A stretch of 64,000 bases of DNA from Thermoplasmata archaeon (GTDB taxonomy: Archaea; Thermoplasmatota; Thermoplasmata; Lutacidiplasmatales; UBA184): positions 1 through 64,000 of the forward strand of contig JAKAVQ010000013.1 of the NCBI GenBank assembly GCA_021817245.1. The letters run 5' to 3'. Shown here piece by piece: positions 26,409-36,089 of the stretch (its first letter is position 1; each line of letters starts with the position of its first letter). Below the pieces are notes generated by a model. The model saw only the letters and a list, made by a program, of their open reading frames with translations, ran no database searches and had not been told where the DNA came from. A program made the position numbers and the translations under genes.

Positions 26409-27353
26409 ATGACGGGGATGAGCGAGGTGCTGGTGCTGGGCGCCACCTCGATGGTCGGCTCTCACTTCGTGAAGTACGGAAACCTTCGCTGCTCGGTCAT
26501 CGGGCAGGACGACCCGCGACGCGCCGGGCTCAGCGTGGAGCGGTTCGAGCGGGTCGATCTCGACGACCGGGTCGCCCTTCTGCAGGCTCTCGACCGGTCG
26601 GCGGAACCGGTCATCGTGAATTTCGCCGCGAAGACGAACGTGGACTTGGTCGAAAGAGAGCGGCCTCCGATGGGAGCATCTCCCTCCGGCACGGCCTGGA
26701 CCGTGAACGCGCTGGCCCCAGAGCTCATTGCGGCTCAGGCTCGGTCATCGGGAAGGCTCTTCGTGCAGATCTCCACCGACTTTGTCTTCGATGGTCGCGG
26801 CGGACCTTACAGTGAAACCGACCCTCGGAGTGAGCTGAGTCCCGGCCTGAGCTGGTACGGCTGGACCAAGAGCGAGGGCGAGCGAAGGGCCCGCGACGCC
26901 TACCCGGCAACCGTCCTGGTGCGCATCGCCTACCCGTATCGATCGGGATTCTCCTCCAAGACCGACGTGGCGCGCTGGATCGTAGAACGCTCGATGGAGG
27001 GCTCCCTCCCCCCATTGTACGCCGACCAGCAGATCTCCCCGACGTGGATACCAGACGTGACCGCGGCCGTTGTCCGCATCGTACGGTCCGGCCGTCGGGG
27101 GACTTTCCACGTCGCATCGCCGCTCATCACTTCCCCGTTCGAATTCGGGACAGAGCTTCTGCGCTGGGTGTCGGGCCACCATGCCGAGGCGGTCCCCGGC
27201 CTCTTCCCGGTCGACGGAACTGACCCTACCCGGGCTCCGCGACCCCGCTGCGGTGGCCTACGGACCCATGCGACCGAGGGCGCCGGGTTTCACCTCACTT
27301 CCTGGAAGGACGGAGCGCGCGCGCTCGCGCGTGAAGAGGGTTGGGTTCGTTGA
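26409..27353 (+). CDS. rmlD: dTDP-4-dehydrorhamnose reductase
   Basis: 314 residues from ATG 26409 (ATG 26418 also possible). SDR with VLVLGATSMVGSHF at the N-terminus, NFAAKTNVDLVE, VNALAPELIAAQA, QISTDFVFDGRGGPYSE and YGWTKSEGE (Tyr-x3-Lys), the order seen in RmlD. The FVFDG-x-GGPYSE block is especially typical. It reduces dTDP-4-keto-L-rhamnose to dTDP-L-rhamnose with NAD(P)H. It lies 13 bases after rmlC, and its stop overlaps the start of rmlA, so the operon is translationally coupled. Confidence 0.9.
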   Translation: MTGMSEVLVLGATSMVGSHFVKYGNLRCSVIGQDDPRRAGLSVERFERVDLDDRVALLQALDRSAEPVIVNFAAKTNVDLVERERPPMGASPSGTAWTVNALAPELIAAQARSSGRLFVQISTDFVFDGRGGPYSETDPRSELSPGLSWYGWTKSEGERRARDAYPATVLVRIAYPYRSGFSSKTDVARWIVERSMEGSLPPLYADQQISPTWIPDVTAAVVRIVRSGRRGTFHVASPLITSPFEFGTELLRWVSGHHAEAVPGLFPVDGTDPTRAPRPRCGGLRTHATEGAGFHLTSWKDGARALAREEGWVR

Positions 27354-28420
27354 AGGCCTTGGTCCTTGCCGGGGGACACGGGACCCGTCTCCGACCACTC
27401 ACGTTCACCGGGAACAAGCACATGCTCCCGATTGCGAATCAGCCAATACTTCACTATGCTCTGAAGAGTCTCGCCGCCGCCGGGATCCGGGACGTCGGCA
27501 TCATCCTCGGTCCGATCCAGGAAGGGATTGGCGAGACCATTGGCGACGGCAGCGCCTTCGGTCTTCGGGTCGAGTACATCCGGCAGGGGGAGCCCAAGGG
27601 ACTCGCCCATGCGGTACTGTGCGCTCGAGAGTTCCTGGGGAACGAGCCGTTCTTGATGCACCTCGGTGACAACCTCCTCCAGTCAGGAGTTCAGCAGTTC
27701 CTCCATCGCTTTGAGAGCCGGCGACCCGACGCAGTGGTTGGCGCGACCCCGGTCGCCCATCCCGAACACTACGGCGTTGTCGAGCTCGATGGCGAGCGCA
27801 TCCTCTCCATCGAGGAGAAGCCTTTGCTCCCCAAGAGTCATCTCGCGCTGATCGGAGTCTATCTGTTCACGGACGCCATCCATGACGTGATCGAGCATCT
27901 GGCGCCGTCCCGTCGTGGCGAACTCGAGATTACGGAAGCGATCTGGCAACTCTGTCGGCGGGGAAAGGAGGTGTCGGTGCTCGAGGTCCGCGGGTGGTGG
28001 AAGGACACCGGACACCCGGATGACCTCCTGGAAGCGAACGAGTTGGTGCTGGGGAGCCTTCCAACCGAGGAGTTTCGGCTACAGGGCTCGATAGAACCCG
28101 GCGCGATCGTGGAGGGCCACGTCGCGGTGGGCCCGGGCTCGGTCATCGAGCGGGGAGCACGAATCCTGGGCCCGACGGTGCTGGGGGCGGGCGTCCGGGT
28201 GAGTGGAGACTCCGTCGTAGGTCCAAACACCGCCATCGGCAACCGAGTGAGCCTTCACCGCGCGCGCGTGAGGCGCTCGATCATCATGGACGGAGCGCGG
28301 ATCGAAGGGGTCGCACTCGCCAACAGCCTGATCGGCCGCAATGTAGAGATCCGGTCCGCGCGGCCCCAGGCAGGAGAAGCCATCGTCACGCTCGGGGATT
28401 CCGCGCGAATCTCGCTCTGA
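27350..28420 (+). CDS. rmlA: Glucose-1-phosphate thymidylyltransferase, long form
   Basis: 356 residues from TTG 27350, which overlaps the rmlD stop (TTGA); this start gives (M)KALVLAGGHGTRLRPLT, the exact N-terminal nucleotidyltransferase motif, with GAGGG nine bases upstream. Later blocks: GNKHMLPIANQPILHY, PFLMHLGDNLL (metal Asp), EEKP, and LEVRGWWKDTGHPDDLL. The last ~110 residues are a left-handed beta-helix (VEGHVAVGPGSVIERGARILGPTVLG), as in the long archaeal/actinobacterial RmlA. It makes dTDP-glucose from dTTP and glucose-1-phosphate, the first step of the pathway. Confidence 0.92.
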   Translation: MKALVLAGGHGTRLRPLTFTGNKHMLPIANQPILHYALKSLAAAGIRDVGIILGPIQEGIGETIGDGSAFGLRVEYIRQGEPKGLAHAVLCAREFLGNEPFLMHLGDNLLQSGVQQFLHRFESRRPDAVVGATPVAHPEHYGVVELDGERILSIEEKPLLPKSHLALIGVYLFTDAIHDVIEHLAPSRRGELEITEAIWQLCRRGKEVSVLEVRGWWKDTGHPDDLLEANELVLGSLPTEEFRLQGSIEPGAIVEGHVAVGPGSVIERGARILGPTVLGAGVRVSGDSVVGPNTAIGNRVSLHRARVRRSIIMDGARIEGVALANSLIGRNVEIRSARPQAGEAIVTLGDSARISL

Positions 28421-28547
28421 TTCCGCGGTCTCGCGGGCACACGGTTCGGGGCTCCGGCCGATCGGTCCCGGACCGACCTCGGTGCCCGGCCCCTCAGACA
28501 CCCGAACTTCCCGACCGCGGCCCACACCGAGCAGGTATCACCGCGAA

Positions 28548-29765
28548 TCAAGTCATGGCGAGCCCGTCGCCGGCCAGGGTCGTCGAGGTCATCCGCGCCA
28601 GGTCGATCGAACTACCGCCGAAGGAGAGGTCCGAAAATCCCTTCTCGATCCACCGACGGAGGCTGGCGATGCTGTCGGCCAGATAGAAGCGTCGGGCGTG
28701 CTGAACGCACTCGGCCGAGTCGATACCGGTGGATTGGCTCTGCCAGAGCTGGCGGGCCTTATGAACCAGTTCGTCGGCGGTCTGCACCAGCCAGCCGGTC
28801 TTGCCGTTGACCACGGTGGTTCCGGGACCCTGTCGACCGTAAGTGAGGACTGGCGTGCCGCAGGCCATCGACTCGATCGGGACCCAGCCCAGCGCCTCGA
28901 ACGTGAACGGAAACATAGTGAAGAGCGCGTTCGAGTAGAGCCGAACGAGCTCCTCGTTGCTCACACGCCCTCGGAAATCCATCCACGGGGTAAAGCGGTC
29001 GAGGTGGGTCGTCCAGGGAATTTTGGACCCGAACCCTACGATCTTGACTCCGGCCGAATGGAGATCCCGCAAGTTGATCCGATCTGTTTCCTTGCCCAGG
29101 TAAAGCAGGACGAAATCCCGGGTCGGACGTTCAGCTGGTACGAAGCTGGAGAAGTCATCCGTAGAAGTGTGAAGCACACCCTCGACGGGTACGCCTCGTC
29201 CGCGGTAAAGATCCCGAACGTACGGAGAATCGGCAACGATGTGACGGGAGCTCGCGCGAAACCTTTCCGTCATCCCACTGTCAAGACCGGCCACCGAGTC
29301 GTGGCCAAAACGGTCGACGAGCCAGGCAATCGAGTTGGTCCGGCTCATCCCCTCGAGCGTGAGATCTAGGGGCGTGCCCTGAATCCACCAAAAGTCCGAA
29401 GGGATGGGAACTGTCTGAGACAGGTTTACCACGAAGTCGAAGCGCTGCTGGCGAAGTAACCGTCCGGCGAGTGACGAGTTCTTTCGAAACAGAGCCTCTC
29501 GGAGCCAGCTCTCGGCCCAGAGCATCGACTCGTTGCGCTGATGGAACCAGCCGAGGAAACGATTCGCGAGGAACTGAGAGTCGTCGGAGGCCGTGAGCTC
29601 GACGCCCAACCGATCGAACTCGGCCCAGCGGCGTCGGTGGCAGTACGGCGTGTGGATCGAAACCTGAAAGTCTCCTTCCAGCGACTTGGCGACGGATCGG
29701 AGGAGACTGAACTGAACCGAAGGACCGTCATCGATAGGGTCAGACACCAGCAGCAGTCGTTTCAT
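28548..29765 (-). CDS. Glycosyltransferase (GT4-like)
   Basis: 405 residues from ATG 29765 (MKRLLLVSDP); the frame continues upstream but without coding character. GT-B fold: N-terminal KRLLLVSDPIDDGPSVQFS, and in the C-terminal domain VLLYLGKETDRIN, KIVGFGSKIPW, FRGRVSNEELVRLYSNALFTMFPF and EALGWVPIESMACGTPVLTY, the family-4 E-x7-E-like nucleotide-sugar site. It should transfer a sugar from a nucleotide donor to a surface glycan. It faces the rml operon convergently, so rhamnose is a reasonable but unproven donor. Third-position GC is lower than in housekeeping genes, as elsewhere in this locus. Confidence 0.82.
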   Translation of the reverse strand: MKRLLLVSDPIDDGPSVQFSLLRSVAKSLEGDFQVSIHTPYCHRRRWAEFDRLGVELTASDDSQFLANRFLGWFHQRNESMLWAESWLREALFRKNSSLAGRLLRQQRFDFVVNLSQTVPIPSDFWWIQGTPLDLTLEGMSRTNSIAWLVDRFGHDSVAGLDSGMTERFRASSRHIVADSPYVRDLYRGRGVPVEGVLHTSTDDFSSFVPAERPTRDFVLLYLGKETDRINLRDLHSAGVKIVGFGSKIPWTTHLDRFTPWMDFRGRVSNEELVRLYSNALFTMFPFTFEALGWVPIESMACGTPVLTYGRQGPGTTVVNGKTGWLVQTADELVHKARQLWQSQSTGIDSAECVQHARRFYLADSIASLRRWIEKGFSDLSFGGSSIDLARMTSTTLAGDGLAMT

Positions 29766-30218
29766 GGATCCCCGGGGGCTCGAGTCAATCCCGTGAGCCA
29801 ACGACCGACATTTGAGGCTTTGTCCAGTAGAGAAAGGAACCCGTGACGCGGTATCGCACGGTGCCCAAGGGGTCGAGAGCGAATCCTTCCTGCGCTTGGA
29901 AACCGTGCCGCGGGGGCTTCTCCACTGAGCACCCGGAGTCGCATGTCTAGCCGGACTCCCCCCTGATCCGGCGTGCACTGAAGGGGGCCCGCAGGAGCTG
30001 GCGGGTCCTCTTCTCCGATTCGATGCCGCGAGAGAGCCGGCTCGCGTTCACGGGTGTACCTTCCCGTGGGGGTGCTCCTAAGGCCAAGCGTCTTGGAGGC
30101 GGCCATCCCATATAACCGCTCCCGCGCACCGGACAGAGCGGCCTTTCGAGCTGATCGACTCCGGTTCCGGCACCGACCGGGGTCCCGCGGTGTTCCGGGG
30201 CGATAACCGAAGGCGCCT
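29766..30218. other. Gene-free stretch with unassigned TATA-like element
   Basis: 453 bases between two minus-strand genes. A clear TATA-like element (CCATATAACC) lies at about 30107-30116. Read on the minus strand it could start a transcript with a ~320-base leader for the glycosyltransferase at 29765; read on the plus strand it has no gene. Open frames here lack coding character. No tRNA-like fold was recognised. Confidence 0.35.
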
Positions 30219-32642
30219 CTAGGAGGATAGGGGAATCAGTTCGATGTAGTTCAGGGTAAGAGAGGCGGCGGGCAGTCCGGTGGATGTCAGGGCCACCATT
30301 CCCCGGAACTCTACATTGGGAAGCGGCAGCGTCACCGAAATCGTCACCGAAAGTGTAGACCAGCTGTCGGGGCCGACCTGGTTTGCGAATATCGGTAGGG
30401 TGAACAAGAGCGCCCCGACAGCACCACTATCGTAACTTCCGTCGAGGTAAGCGATGGGGAATGCGGCGTTCGTCGCGTTGGTCATCCGACCCGAGAGGCT
30501 GAACGTAACCTGATAGGTCGACGGAAGTAGTGTCACGTAGGGACCGTACCAGACGTCGACGACGGAGCCCGGCTGGGCACCGATCGGCACGGTGCGAATC
30601 ACGCTGCCGAATGCGCTGGCGGGGTCCGGGCGGACCGACCCATCGACCCCAAGGCTGAGACTCTCCGCGGCGTAATAGTATTGGAGAAGCTTTGGTGAGA
30701 GATAACGGACCTCGGGCGGAAGCGTGTAGCCCCGCGAGAAGAGGTAGACAGTCCCCGGCGACGCGTTCGCGTACACGTACGCGACTATGCCGTAGATGTG
30801 GGGGTTCAGCAGGTCCCCGCGAAGATAGGCCGGAAACAGGCCAAACTCGCTCGAGTCGGTGAGCACAAACTGCGGCAAGTTCGAGGCGGTGAAGGGGAAG
30901 TACGGCGGCATGGGGGTAGCGGGGGAAATCTGGTACCAGACGTAAGGCCAAGCGTTCACATCGTTCGCGACGTAAGGGAAAAGATGGTCCGAGGCCAGCA
31001 CCTGAGCCTCTGGCGGTAGGAAGCCGGTGACCCATCCCATCTGGAGCGACATTGGGTTCGTGCCGAACTCGAACTGGTAGCCAGGGATCGGCGTTGCATT
31101 GAAGTTCTGGGGGTTCATTGGAGACATCGCACCGTCCATTACCAGGACCGCAACGAACAGCGCGCAGATCGTCGCGGCGGTGGCATGCCGAGCCGAGAGC
31201 GCCCGCCGACGTGAAGGCCTTTCGCCCAGCGTCCCGCGCCCCAGCGACGGCCGGAGCATCCGGAGATCGAGGGCCACCGCGAGTACGACGAGGAACGCCA
31301 CCGGAACCCACAGTTCCAGCCCGCCGTGATGTCCGAGGATTCGGGCGGCGCCGCCCTGGGAGCCGGCTGCGACCGCAAGAGCGATCGCGCCGATTGGCAA
31401 GCCCGCCCACAGGAGCTGGTCGACCCGGCTCGGTCGCGGGGCCCCCCGAAAGCGCTCTAGGCCATAGACGAACGCGACGGCGAGCGCCGGCACGGCCACG
31501 AAGCCGTACGCGGTACCGAAGTAGTTGGAGAAAAGGGGTGCGACGACGATGCTGTAGTACAACCACGGGAGGCTCAGGATCAGGTGGCGCGGAGAGAGGA
31601 GAGGTAGGAAGCCGAACCCCGCGAGCAGGAGCAGCCAGTACGTCGCGGAATCCGAAAGCGTCACGGCATTCCAAGAGACTGCGAAGAGGCCGGCCGAGCT
31701 CGCGCCCAGGCCGGCCGCATGACCCCCCTGACCCACCAGGGCCGGAATGAGCAGATACTGTGCCACACGGAGCATCCCATACGCCACCACACTGAGCACG
31801 AGGAAACTGGCCAGAACCCGTGCGTCCCGGTTCCTCACGATCGTGCGCCAGCGGAACTTTGCCGTCGATGCCTGTTCGAAGAAGAAGAACAGCGCGACTC
31901 CCACGGCAAGGAACGGGAAGACTTCCAAGGTCAGCGCGCCAACGGCGAGCGGAACGAGAGCCCAGATGTACCGTCGTCGGAGCACCAAGAGGAAGAACGT
32001 CAGGTACTCGAGAGGTAGGAACGCTTCCCAATGAAAGTCGTACATGAGCGAGGAGACCACACCGAACGAGACGAGATACGCGCCCACAACGAGCAACGCG
32101 AGCGGAGGCCGTCGTAGCACCGACCGCGCCAGCAGATAGAGCGGGACGGCCGAGGCTGCGACGACGGTCGATTGGAGGGCAAAGAGAGTGAGGGGCACGG
32201 GTGCCGCGGAGTACAACGGGGCTATGAGGAAGGCAAGATATGCGCTGTGAACCTGCAAAAAGGACCGCACCCCGTAGTACTCGAAGTCACCGGCCTCGTA
32301 GAGCAGACGTCCGTGGGTCGCGCTCCAAAGAAGCTGCTGATTGATCCCGAGGTCCCAGTTCGAAGTGAAGAAGCTCTCCGCGCGGAGTTCCGAGAAGTAG
32401 GTCATCAGGCTCGCGTAGCTTACCAACATTACCAGCAGGACCAGCCAATCCCAGGGGAGGCCCTGAAGCCTCTTGGGCCGAGTCGCTGCGCCCCCCGAGG
32501 ATGCCCCACCGGTGCGCGGTCCGTCGTCAGGCAACGCTCGTTCTCCTCCCGCCGACCAAGACTCCAAAGACGGCCGGTTCGATAGTTCCGCGACGTAGTA
32601 GATATCCTTGCTCCCGCTCGGATCGGCAAGCTTGTCCGGCAT
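30219..32642 (-). CDS. DUF2079 membrane protein (GT-C-like)
   Basis: 807 residues. A ~70-residue polar N-terminus is followed by about 12-13 membrane helices to ~500 (first helix LVLLVMLVSYASLMTYF). Early extracytoplasmic SNWDLGINQQLLWSATHG with the D-x-G motif and the following VHSAYLAFLIAPLY match DUF2079, a mainly archaeal family of GT-C-like predicted glycosyltransferases. The C-terminal ~300 residues are extracellular and beta-rich. It likely moves lipid-linked sugars onto a surface polymer. Location inside the glycan locus supports this. No TATA box is evident upstream. Confidence 0.82.
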   Translation of the reverse strand: MPDKLADPSGSKDIYYVAELSNRPSLESWSAGGERALPDDGPRTGGASSGGAATRPKRLQGLPWDWLVLLVMLVSYASLMTYFSELRAESFFTSNWDLGINQQLLWSATHGRLLYEAGDFEYYGVRSFLQVHSAYLAFLIAPLYSAAPVPLTLFALQSTVVAASAVPLYLLARSVLRRPPLALLVVGAYLVSFGVVSSLMYDFHWEAFLPLEYLTFFLLVLRRRYIWALVPLAVGALTLEVFPFLAVGVALFFFFEQASTAKFRWRTIVRNRDARVLASFLVLSVVAYGMLRVAQYLLIPALVGQGGHAAGLGASSAGLFAVSWNAVTLSDSATYWLLLLAGFGFLPLLSPRHLILSLPWLYYSIVVAPLFSNYFGTAYGFVAVPALAVAFVYGLERFRGAPRPSRVDQLLWAGLPIGAIALAVAAGSQGGAARILGHHGGLELWVPVAFLVVLAVALDLRMLRPSLGRGTLGERPSRRRALSARHATAATICALFVAVLVMDGAMSPMNPQNFNATPIPGYQFEFGTNPMSLQMGWVTGFLPPEAQVLASDHLFPYVANDVNAWPYVWYQISPATPMPPYFPFTASNLPQFVLTDSSEFGLFPAYLRGDLLNPHIYGIVAYVYANASPGTVYLFSRGYTLPPEVRYLSPKLLQYYYAAESLSLGVDGSVRPDPASAFGSVIRTVPIGAQPGSVVDVWYGPYVTLLPSTYQVTFSLSGRMTNATNAAFPIAYLDGSYDSGAVGALLFTLPIFANQVGPDSWSTLSVTISVTLPLPNVEFRGMVALTSTGLPAASLTLNYIELIPLSS

Positions 32643-32956
32643 CGAGCGAGGACCTGCGAAGCCAGCGGATGCGCTGAGTCGGGGTCCGCCCGCGCACTCG
32701 AGCTGAGCCCCGCGTGAACGCGGTCTGGGCGAAGGGAGCGCACCTCGCGGCGCTCACGAAGCTCAGGTGCGATTGGTCCGGGTCCGACCGCCGGATTTGC
32801 GCCCTCCTCGGAGCGCGCGGGTTCCCAGGGCGTGCTACAATCCGGTCCCTGGCGAAGAGTGGCCATCGCGTGCGCGACCCCTTACACAGGAGCGCCTGCC
32901 AAATAGCGGGCAGGGCTTCGCTGGACCCATTGCCGACAACCGTTCGGAGCAACTTC
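32643..32956. other. Divergent intergenic region in glycan locus
   Basis: 314 bases between the start codons of the DUF2079 gene and the plus-strand glycosyltransferase. A plus-strand frame is open through it but has basic, low-complexity translation and no homology signal; taken as non-coding. No strong TATA box was seen in either direction. Confidence 0.35.
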
Positions 32957-34039
32957 GTGGAGTCGATTGCGTTTATCAACGGATCTCACCGGAGCGAGGG
33001 GATCCATGTAAGCAACGAACAGCTGTTCCGCGCGGCTCTGGACGCTGGGTACAACGTGCGCTGGTACGACTGTATCGATCCGCACCGCCGCGATCGCCTG
33101 GGCCCGCAGGGGACGCCGATACCGGGGAAGGCGATCCCGTTCGTTACCCTCGAGATGGGGCTGAACCGGATCTGGACATTCCCGCGTGCCCTCCGGCGCC
33201 TCCGATCCCAGCGGCTCTATCTGGGGGACCCCACGTTTCTGAACGCTCTGACCGACGACCTGGGCCGCCGTGCTGTCGTCCATGTCCACGACTTGCGTCC
33301 CTTAAGCCCGTTCGCAGACCGCTGGGCCACGGGGGCTCTCCTCCGCCACACCCTTCCTCGATTGTGCGTCGCCCGCAGGATCCGCGTACCCACCCGGCAT
33401 CTGGCTCGGGAGCTTGACGAACGGTTCGGGGTCAGCGATAAGACGGTGGTCCTCGCGCCCTACTCCGAGCTGCCGCCCGACCGCGGCCGGATGCATCGTG
33501 ACGCCTCGCTTCGCCGCAGAGAGGCGAGCGAACCCCTTCGGGTCCTTTATGTAGCCCAGGACCGACCTTACAAGAACATACCATTCTTCCTTGAGCTTGC
33601 CAGTGGGTTCGAGAGAATCCCGGAGTCTCGAGTCCGTTTCCGATTGGTGTCCAAGCTTACTGCTCGCACCGCGGACCGCCTAAGACGAGACCATCCCTCG
33701 AACCTTGAGCACGTCGATTTCGTCCGGGACCGGCAATCGATCTACGAAGACTCGGACGTGCTGCTGTTCCCGTCACTCTACGAGGGGTTCGGCCTCCCCC
33801 TGCTGGAGGCGATGGCCCGGGGGATGCCGGTGGTCGCGTCCGACATCCCTCCCCTGAGAGAGCTCTTCGAGTCCGGCGGAAGGTTGCTTCCGCTCAACGA
33901 CACGTCTCTCTGGTCCGACGAGATCCTGCGTCTCGCCGATCCCACAACTTATCGGGCCGCGTCGGACCGAGCTCTCTCGGGCGCGGCAGAGTTCTCCTAT
34001 GAACGCTTCCGCGCCGCCCTGCCTCGGCTGCTCGACTGA
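32957..34039 (+). CDS. Glycosyltransferase (GT4)
   Basis: 360 residues from GTG 32957 (open frame extends to 32714; the chosen start places SIAFINGSHRSEGIHVSN at the N-terminus, as in family-4 enzymes). The C-terminal Rossmann domain has LRVLYVAQDRPYKNI, EHVDFVRDRQSIYEDSDVLLFPS and YEGFGLPLLEAMARGMPVVAS (E-x7-E motif). It transfers an activated sugar in the cytoplasm, probably to the surface polysaccharide or N-glycan built by this locus. It is the only plus-strand gene between 28.5 and 39 kb, so it is probably transcribed alone. Start confidence is low, family confidence high. Confidence 0.83.
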   Translation: MESIAFINGSHRSEGIHVSNEQLFRAALDAGYNVRWYDCIDPHRRDRLGPQGTPIPGKAIPFVTLEMGLNRIWTFPRALRRLRSQRLYLGDPTFLNALTDDLGRRAVVHVHDLRPLSPFADRWATGALLRHTLPRLCVARRIRVPTRHLARELDERFGVSDKTVVLAPYSELPPDRGRMHRDASLRRREASEPLRVLYVAQDRPYKNIPFFLELASGFERIPESRVRFRLVSKLTARTADRLRRDHPSNLEHVDFVRDRQSIYEDSDVLLFPSLYEGFGLPLLEAMARGMPVVASDIPPLRELFESGGRLLPLNDTSLWSDEILRLADPTTYRAASDRALSGAAEFSYERFRAALPRLLD

Positions 34040-34171
34040 GATACGTAGTCTTCCTCTCGGAGGCTTCGGTCGCCAGTCGGGGACGCGAATCCCGCACGCG
34101 GTAATCTTTTCGGGATCCGCCCCCCGGCAGTTCCGTACGGCCCGCGGCGGAGTTACCGGGTTCCCATCGTC

Positions 34172-35299
34172 CTATTCGGTGGCCAAGGCACGAATCTTCC
34201 CACGGTAGATTGAACGACCGAGCCACGGGAACCACGCGAAAAGAGCAAGCGCGTACGGAAGTTGCGGCTCCGATCGGACCGCGTACGTATCGCGTCGACC
34301 TCGGACCGAACGGCGAGCGGCACGGAGTGCGGCCGCGGATCGTCCGCCCTCCCGAAGCAGTGCGTACGCTCGCTGCACTTCGAGCAGGCCTTCGGCCTCC
34401 CGCACCAGGGCCGGGTCTTTGAGCGAAATTGCGGCCTGCAGCAACGTTTCGTAGCTCGGGAGCACGAGGCGAGACCACGCCGCCCGTTGAGACACGAGAT
34501 CCCCCGCCGTCCCACCGCCCATGGAGATGTTCCGAGCATGCACACGGTACTCGGTGAGAGGTCTAGCCTCCACCCTAAGGGACTGTCGCGCAGCCAATGC
34601 GGCGAAGAACAGTAGATGGTCGAGTACCCGCAGGTTCGCGATGTTCACGACGGAGAGGAACCGACCGAGCACTTCCTTCCGGATGCTCATGCAGCTGCTG
34701 TTGAATGCGAGGCCGATCGGCGGCATCTCTCGGAGGAACTCGAGACCGGGACCCGGAAGGAAGACCCTTGAGCCGAGGCGGTGAGCCGCTGCGCGTTCCG
34801 CCGCTCGGAAAGGGTGGTTGGGACGGGTACGCCCGGTGCCGTCGATCACGGAGTAGGAGTTCCGCAAGAACACGAGCTCGGGGTCGGAGCGGAAAGCGTG
34901 ATCGACCTCCTCAAGCTTGTTCGGAGTAAACCGGTCGTCGTCCTCTAGGAAGCAGAGGACCTCCCCGCGCGCCTGGCCCAAAGCGGCCGCAATCTTTGGC
35001 CCAAAGGGTCCCGGAGCGACTCGAACGACTCTGCCGCCAATGGTTCGAACCTTCTCGTGGAACTCGGGATCCTCATAGTCGCAGAGCACGATCAGTTCCC
35101 GGACCGTCGGATCCAGCGACTGGCTCGCGATTGACGCGAGCGACTCCTGCACGTAGTCGCGATGGAGCGACGCGATCAGAATCACGGAGAGAAACGGAGG
35201 CCTAGGCGGAAGTTGGAGGGACGCGGCTAGACCCGAGCTCGGGTGGTTGGGCGGATGAGACCCTTCGGGGGACCCGGGAGGCGAGCTCCGCGACTCCAT
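34172..35299 (-). CDS. Glycosyltransferase (GT2)
   Basis: 375 residues from ATG 35299, five bases after the stop of the upstream methyltransferase gene. GT-A fold: PFLSVILIASLHRDYVQESLASIASQ at ~33-58, LIVLCDYEDPEF, then the DxD-type EVLCFLEDDDRFTPNKLEEV and later a region RNISMGGGTAGD. Residues before ~33 are Pro/Ser-rich. It should use a nucleotide sugar and a divalent metal. Last gene of a five-gene minus-strand group (sugar kinase, DPM-like transferase, SDR, methyltransferase, GT2), so its product probably uses or extends the sugar made by those enzymes. Confidence 0.82.
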   Translation of the reverse strand: MESRSSPPGSPEGSHPPNHPSSGLAASLQLPPRPPFLSVILIASLHRDYVQESLASIASQSLDPTVRELIVLCDYEDPEFHEKVRTIGGRVVRVAPGPFGPKIAAALGQARGEVLCFLEDDDRFTPNKLEEVDHAFRSDPELVFLRNSYSVIDGTGRTRPNHPFRAAERAAAHRLGSRVFLPGPGLEFLREMPPIGLAFNSSCMSIRKEVLGRFLSVVNIANLRVLDHLLFFAALAARQSLRVEARPLTEYRVHARNISMGGGTAGDLVSQRAAWSRLVLPSYETLLQAAISLKDPALVREAEGLLEVQRAYALLREGGRSAAALRAARRSVRGRRDTYAVRSEPQLPYALALFAWFPWLGRSIYRGKIRALATE

Positions 35300-35303
35300 C
35301 CGC

Positions 35304-36089
35304 TCACCGTGATCCCGTCTCGCCGACGCACGGAACCTCCGGAGCGAGAGGGGGCCGATCACGCTCGGACTCTGCCGTGCCGACTCTCCTCCATACTCCG
35401 ACGAGCTGAAACGCCCAGGTCGGTCGCACTCTCGCAAGCGGAGCGGTCAGCAGGGAGAGACCCAGCCCGACAGGATAGGGACGAATCTTGGGACGAGCAA
35501 AGCCTCCTCGAAGATTCCGGAGGCCCCGTATCCCGAAGACCTTGAAACCGAGCGCCTCGAGCTCCGGGAGTGACCACCCGGACAGATGCCTCTGAAACGG
35601 GTTCTCCGCCGACTCTTGAGGAACGAAACCGTTGGGGGTCATCACAACGACCGTCCGTTGCGCGACCCGCTTCATCTCGGCCACGGCTCGCCCGCCGGAG
35701 TCTTTCGGAAGATGCTCGATGAAGTCGAGGGCGATGACGGCGTCGAAGCTGCCGTCCCGAAAGGGAAGATGCGCACCATCCCCCTGCACATACGCACCGT
35801 AGCGCGTGCCGGAAGGGCAGGGATCGAACGAGGACTTGAACGCATCGAGGCCGAGGCTGCGTCGAAGTCGCTGAGGTCCCAACCGCCGCGTCCAGGACCA
35901 GACTTGGGAGCCGCACCCTACGTCCAGCACGGTCTCGGCGTCCGAGAGGGCACGCAGCACGGGCCAACCGAGCGCGACCTCCACGTCGACCGTATATGCG
36001 GCACGGGACGCGAACCGACCCGGGCGCCCCAAGGGGTCACCCTCCCCCCGGGCCCTTCCAACCGGGGTCGGTTCGTTCTCAAGGCCCAT
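35304..36089 (-). CDS. SAM-dependent methyltransferase
   Basis: 261 residues; its ATG overlaps the end of the upstream SDR gene by 11 bases. Motif I is TVLDVGCGSQVW (about 53-64), then LGLDAFKS for the SAM ribose, GDGAHLPFRDGSFDAVIALDFIEHLP and VVVMTPNGFVPQ. The Methyltransf_11 pattern is clear. The C-terminal half (LSGWSLPELEALGFKVFGIRGL) is typical of methyltransferases in polysaccharide clusters. It likely methylates a sugar in the glycan, or the growing lipid-linked chain. Translational coupling with the SDR suggests a shared pathway. Confidence 0.84.
   Translation of the reverse strand: MGLENEPTPVGRARGEGDPLGRPGRFASRAAYTVDVEVALGWPVLRALSDAETVLDVGCGSQVWSWTRRLGPQRLRRSLGLDAFKSSFDPCPSGTRYGAYVQGDGAHLPFRDGSFDAVIALDFIEHLPKDSGGRAVAEMKRVAQRTVVVMTPNGFVPQESAENPFQRHLSGWSLPELEALGFKVFGIRGLRNLRGGFARPKIRPYPVGLGLSLLTAPLARVRPTWAFQLVGVWRRVGTAESERDRPPLAPEVPCVGETGSR

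Noticed and set aside
29762-30106. 114-residue minus-strand frame upstream of the glycosyltransferase
   Set aside because: Low-complexity basic translation, no domain, and the TATA-like element is adjacent to its ATG rather than ~25 bases away.
32714-32956. N-terminal extension of the GT4 gene
   Set aside because: Translation is basic and unlike family-4 enzymes; homology begins at the GTG at 32957.
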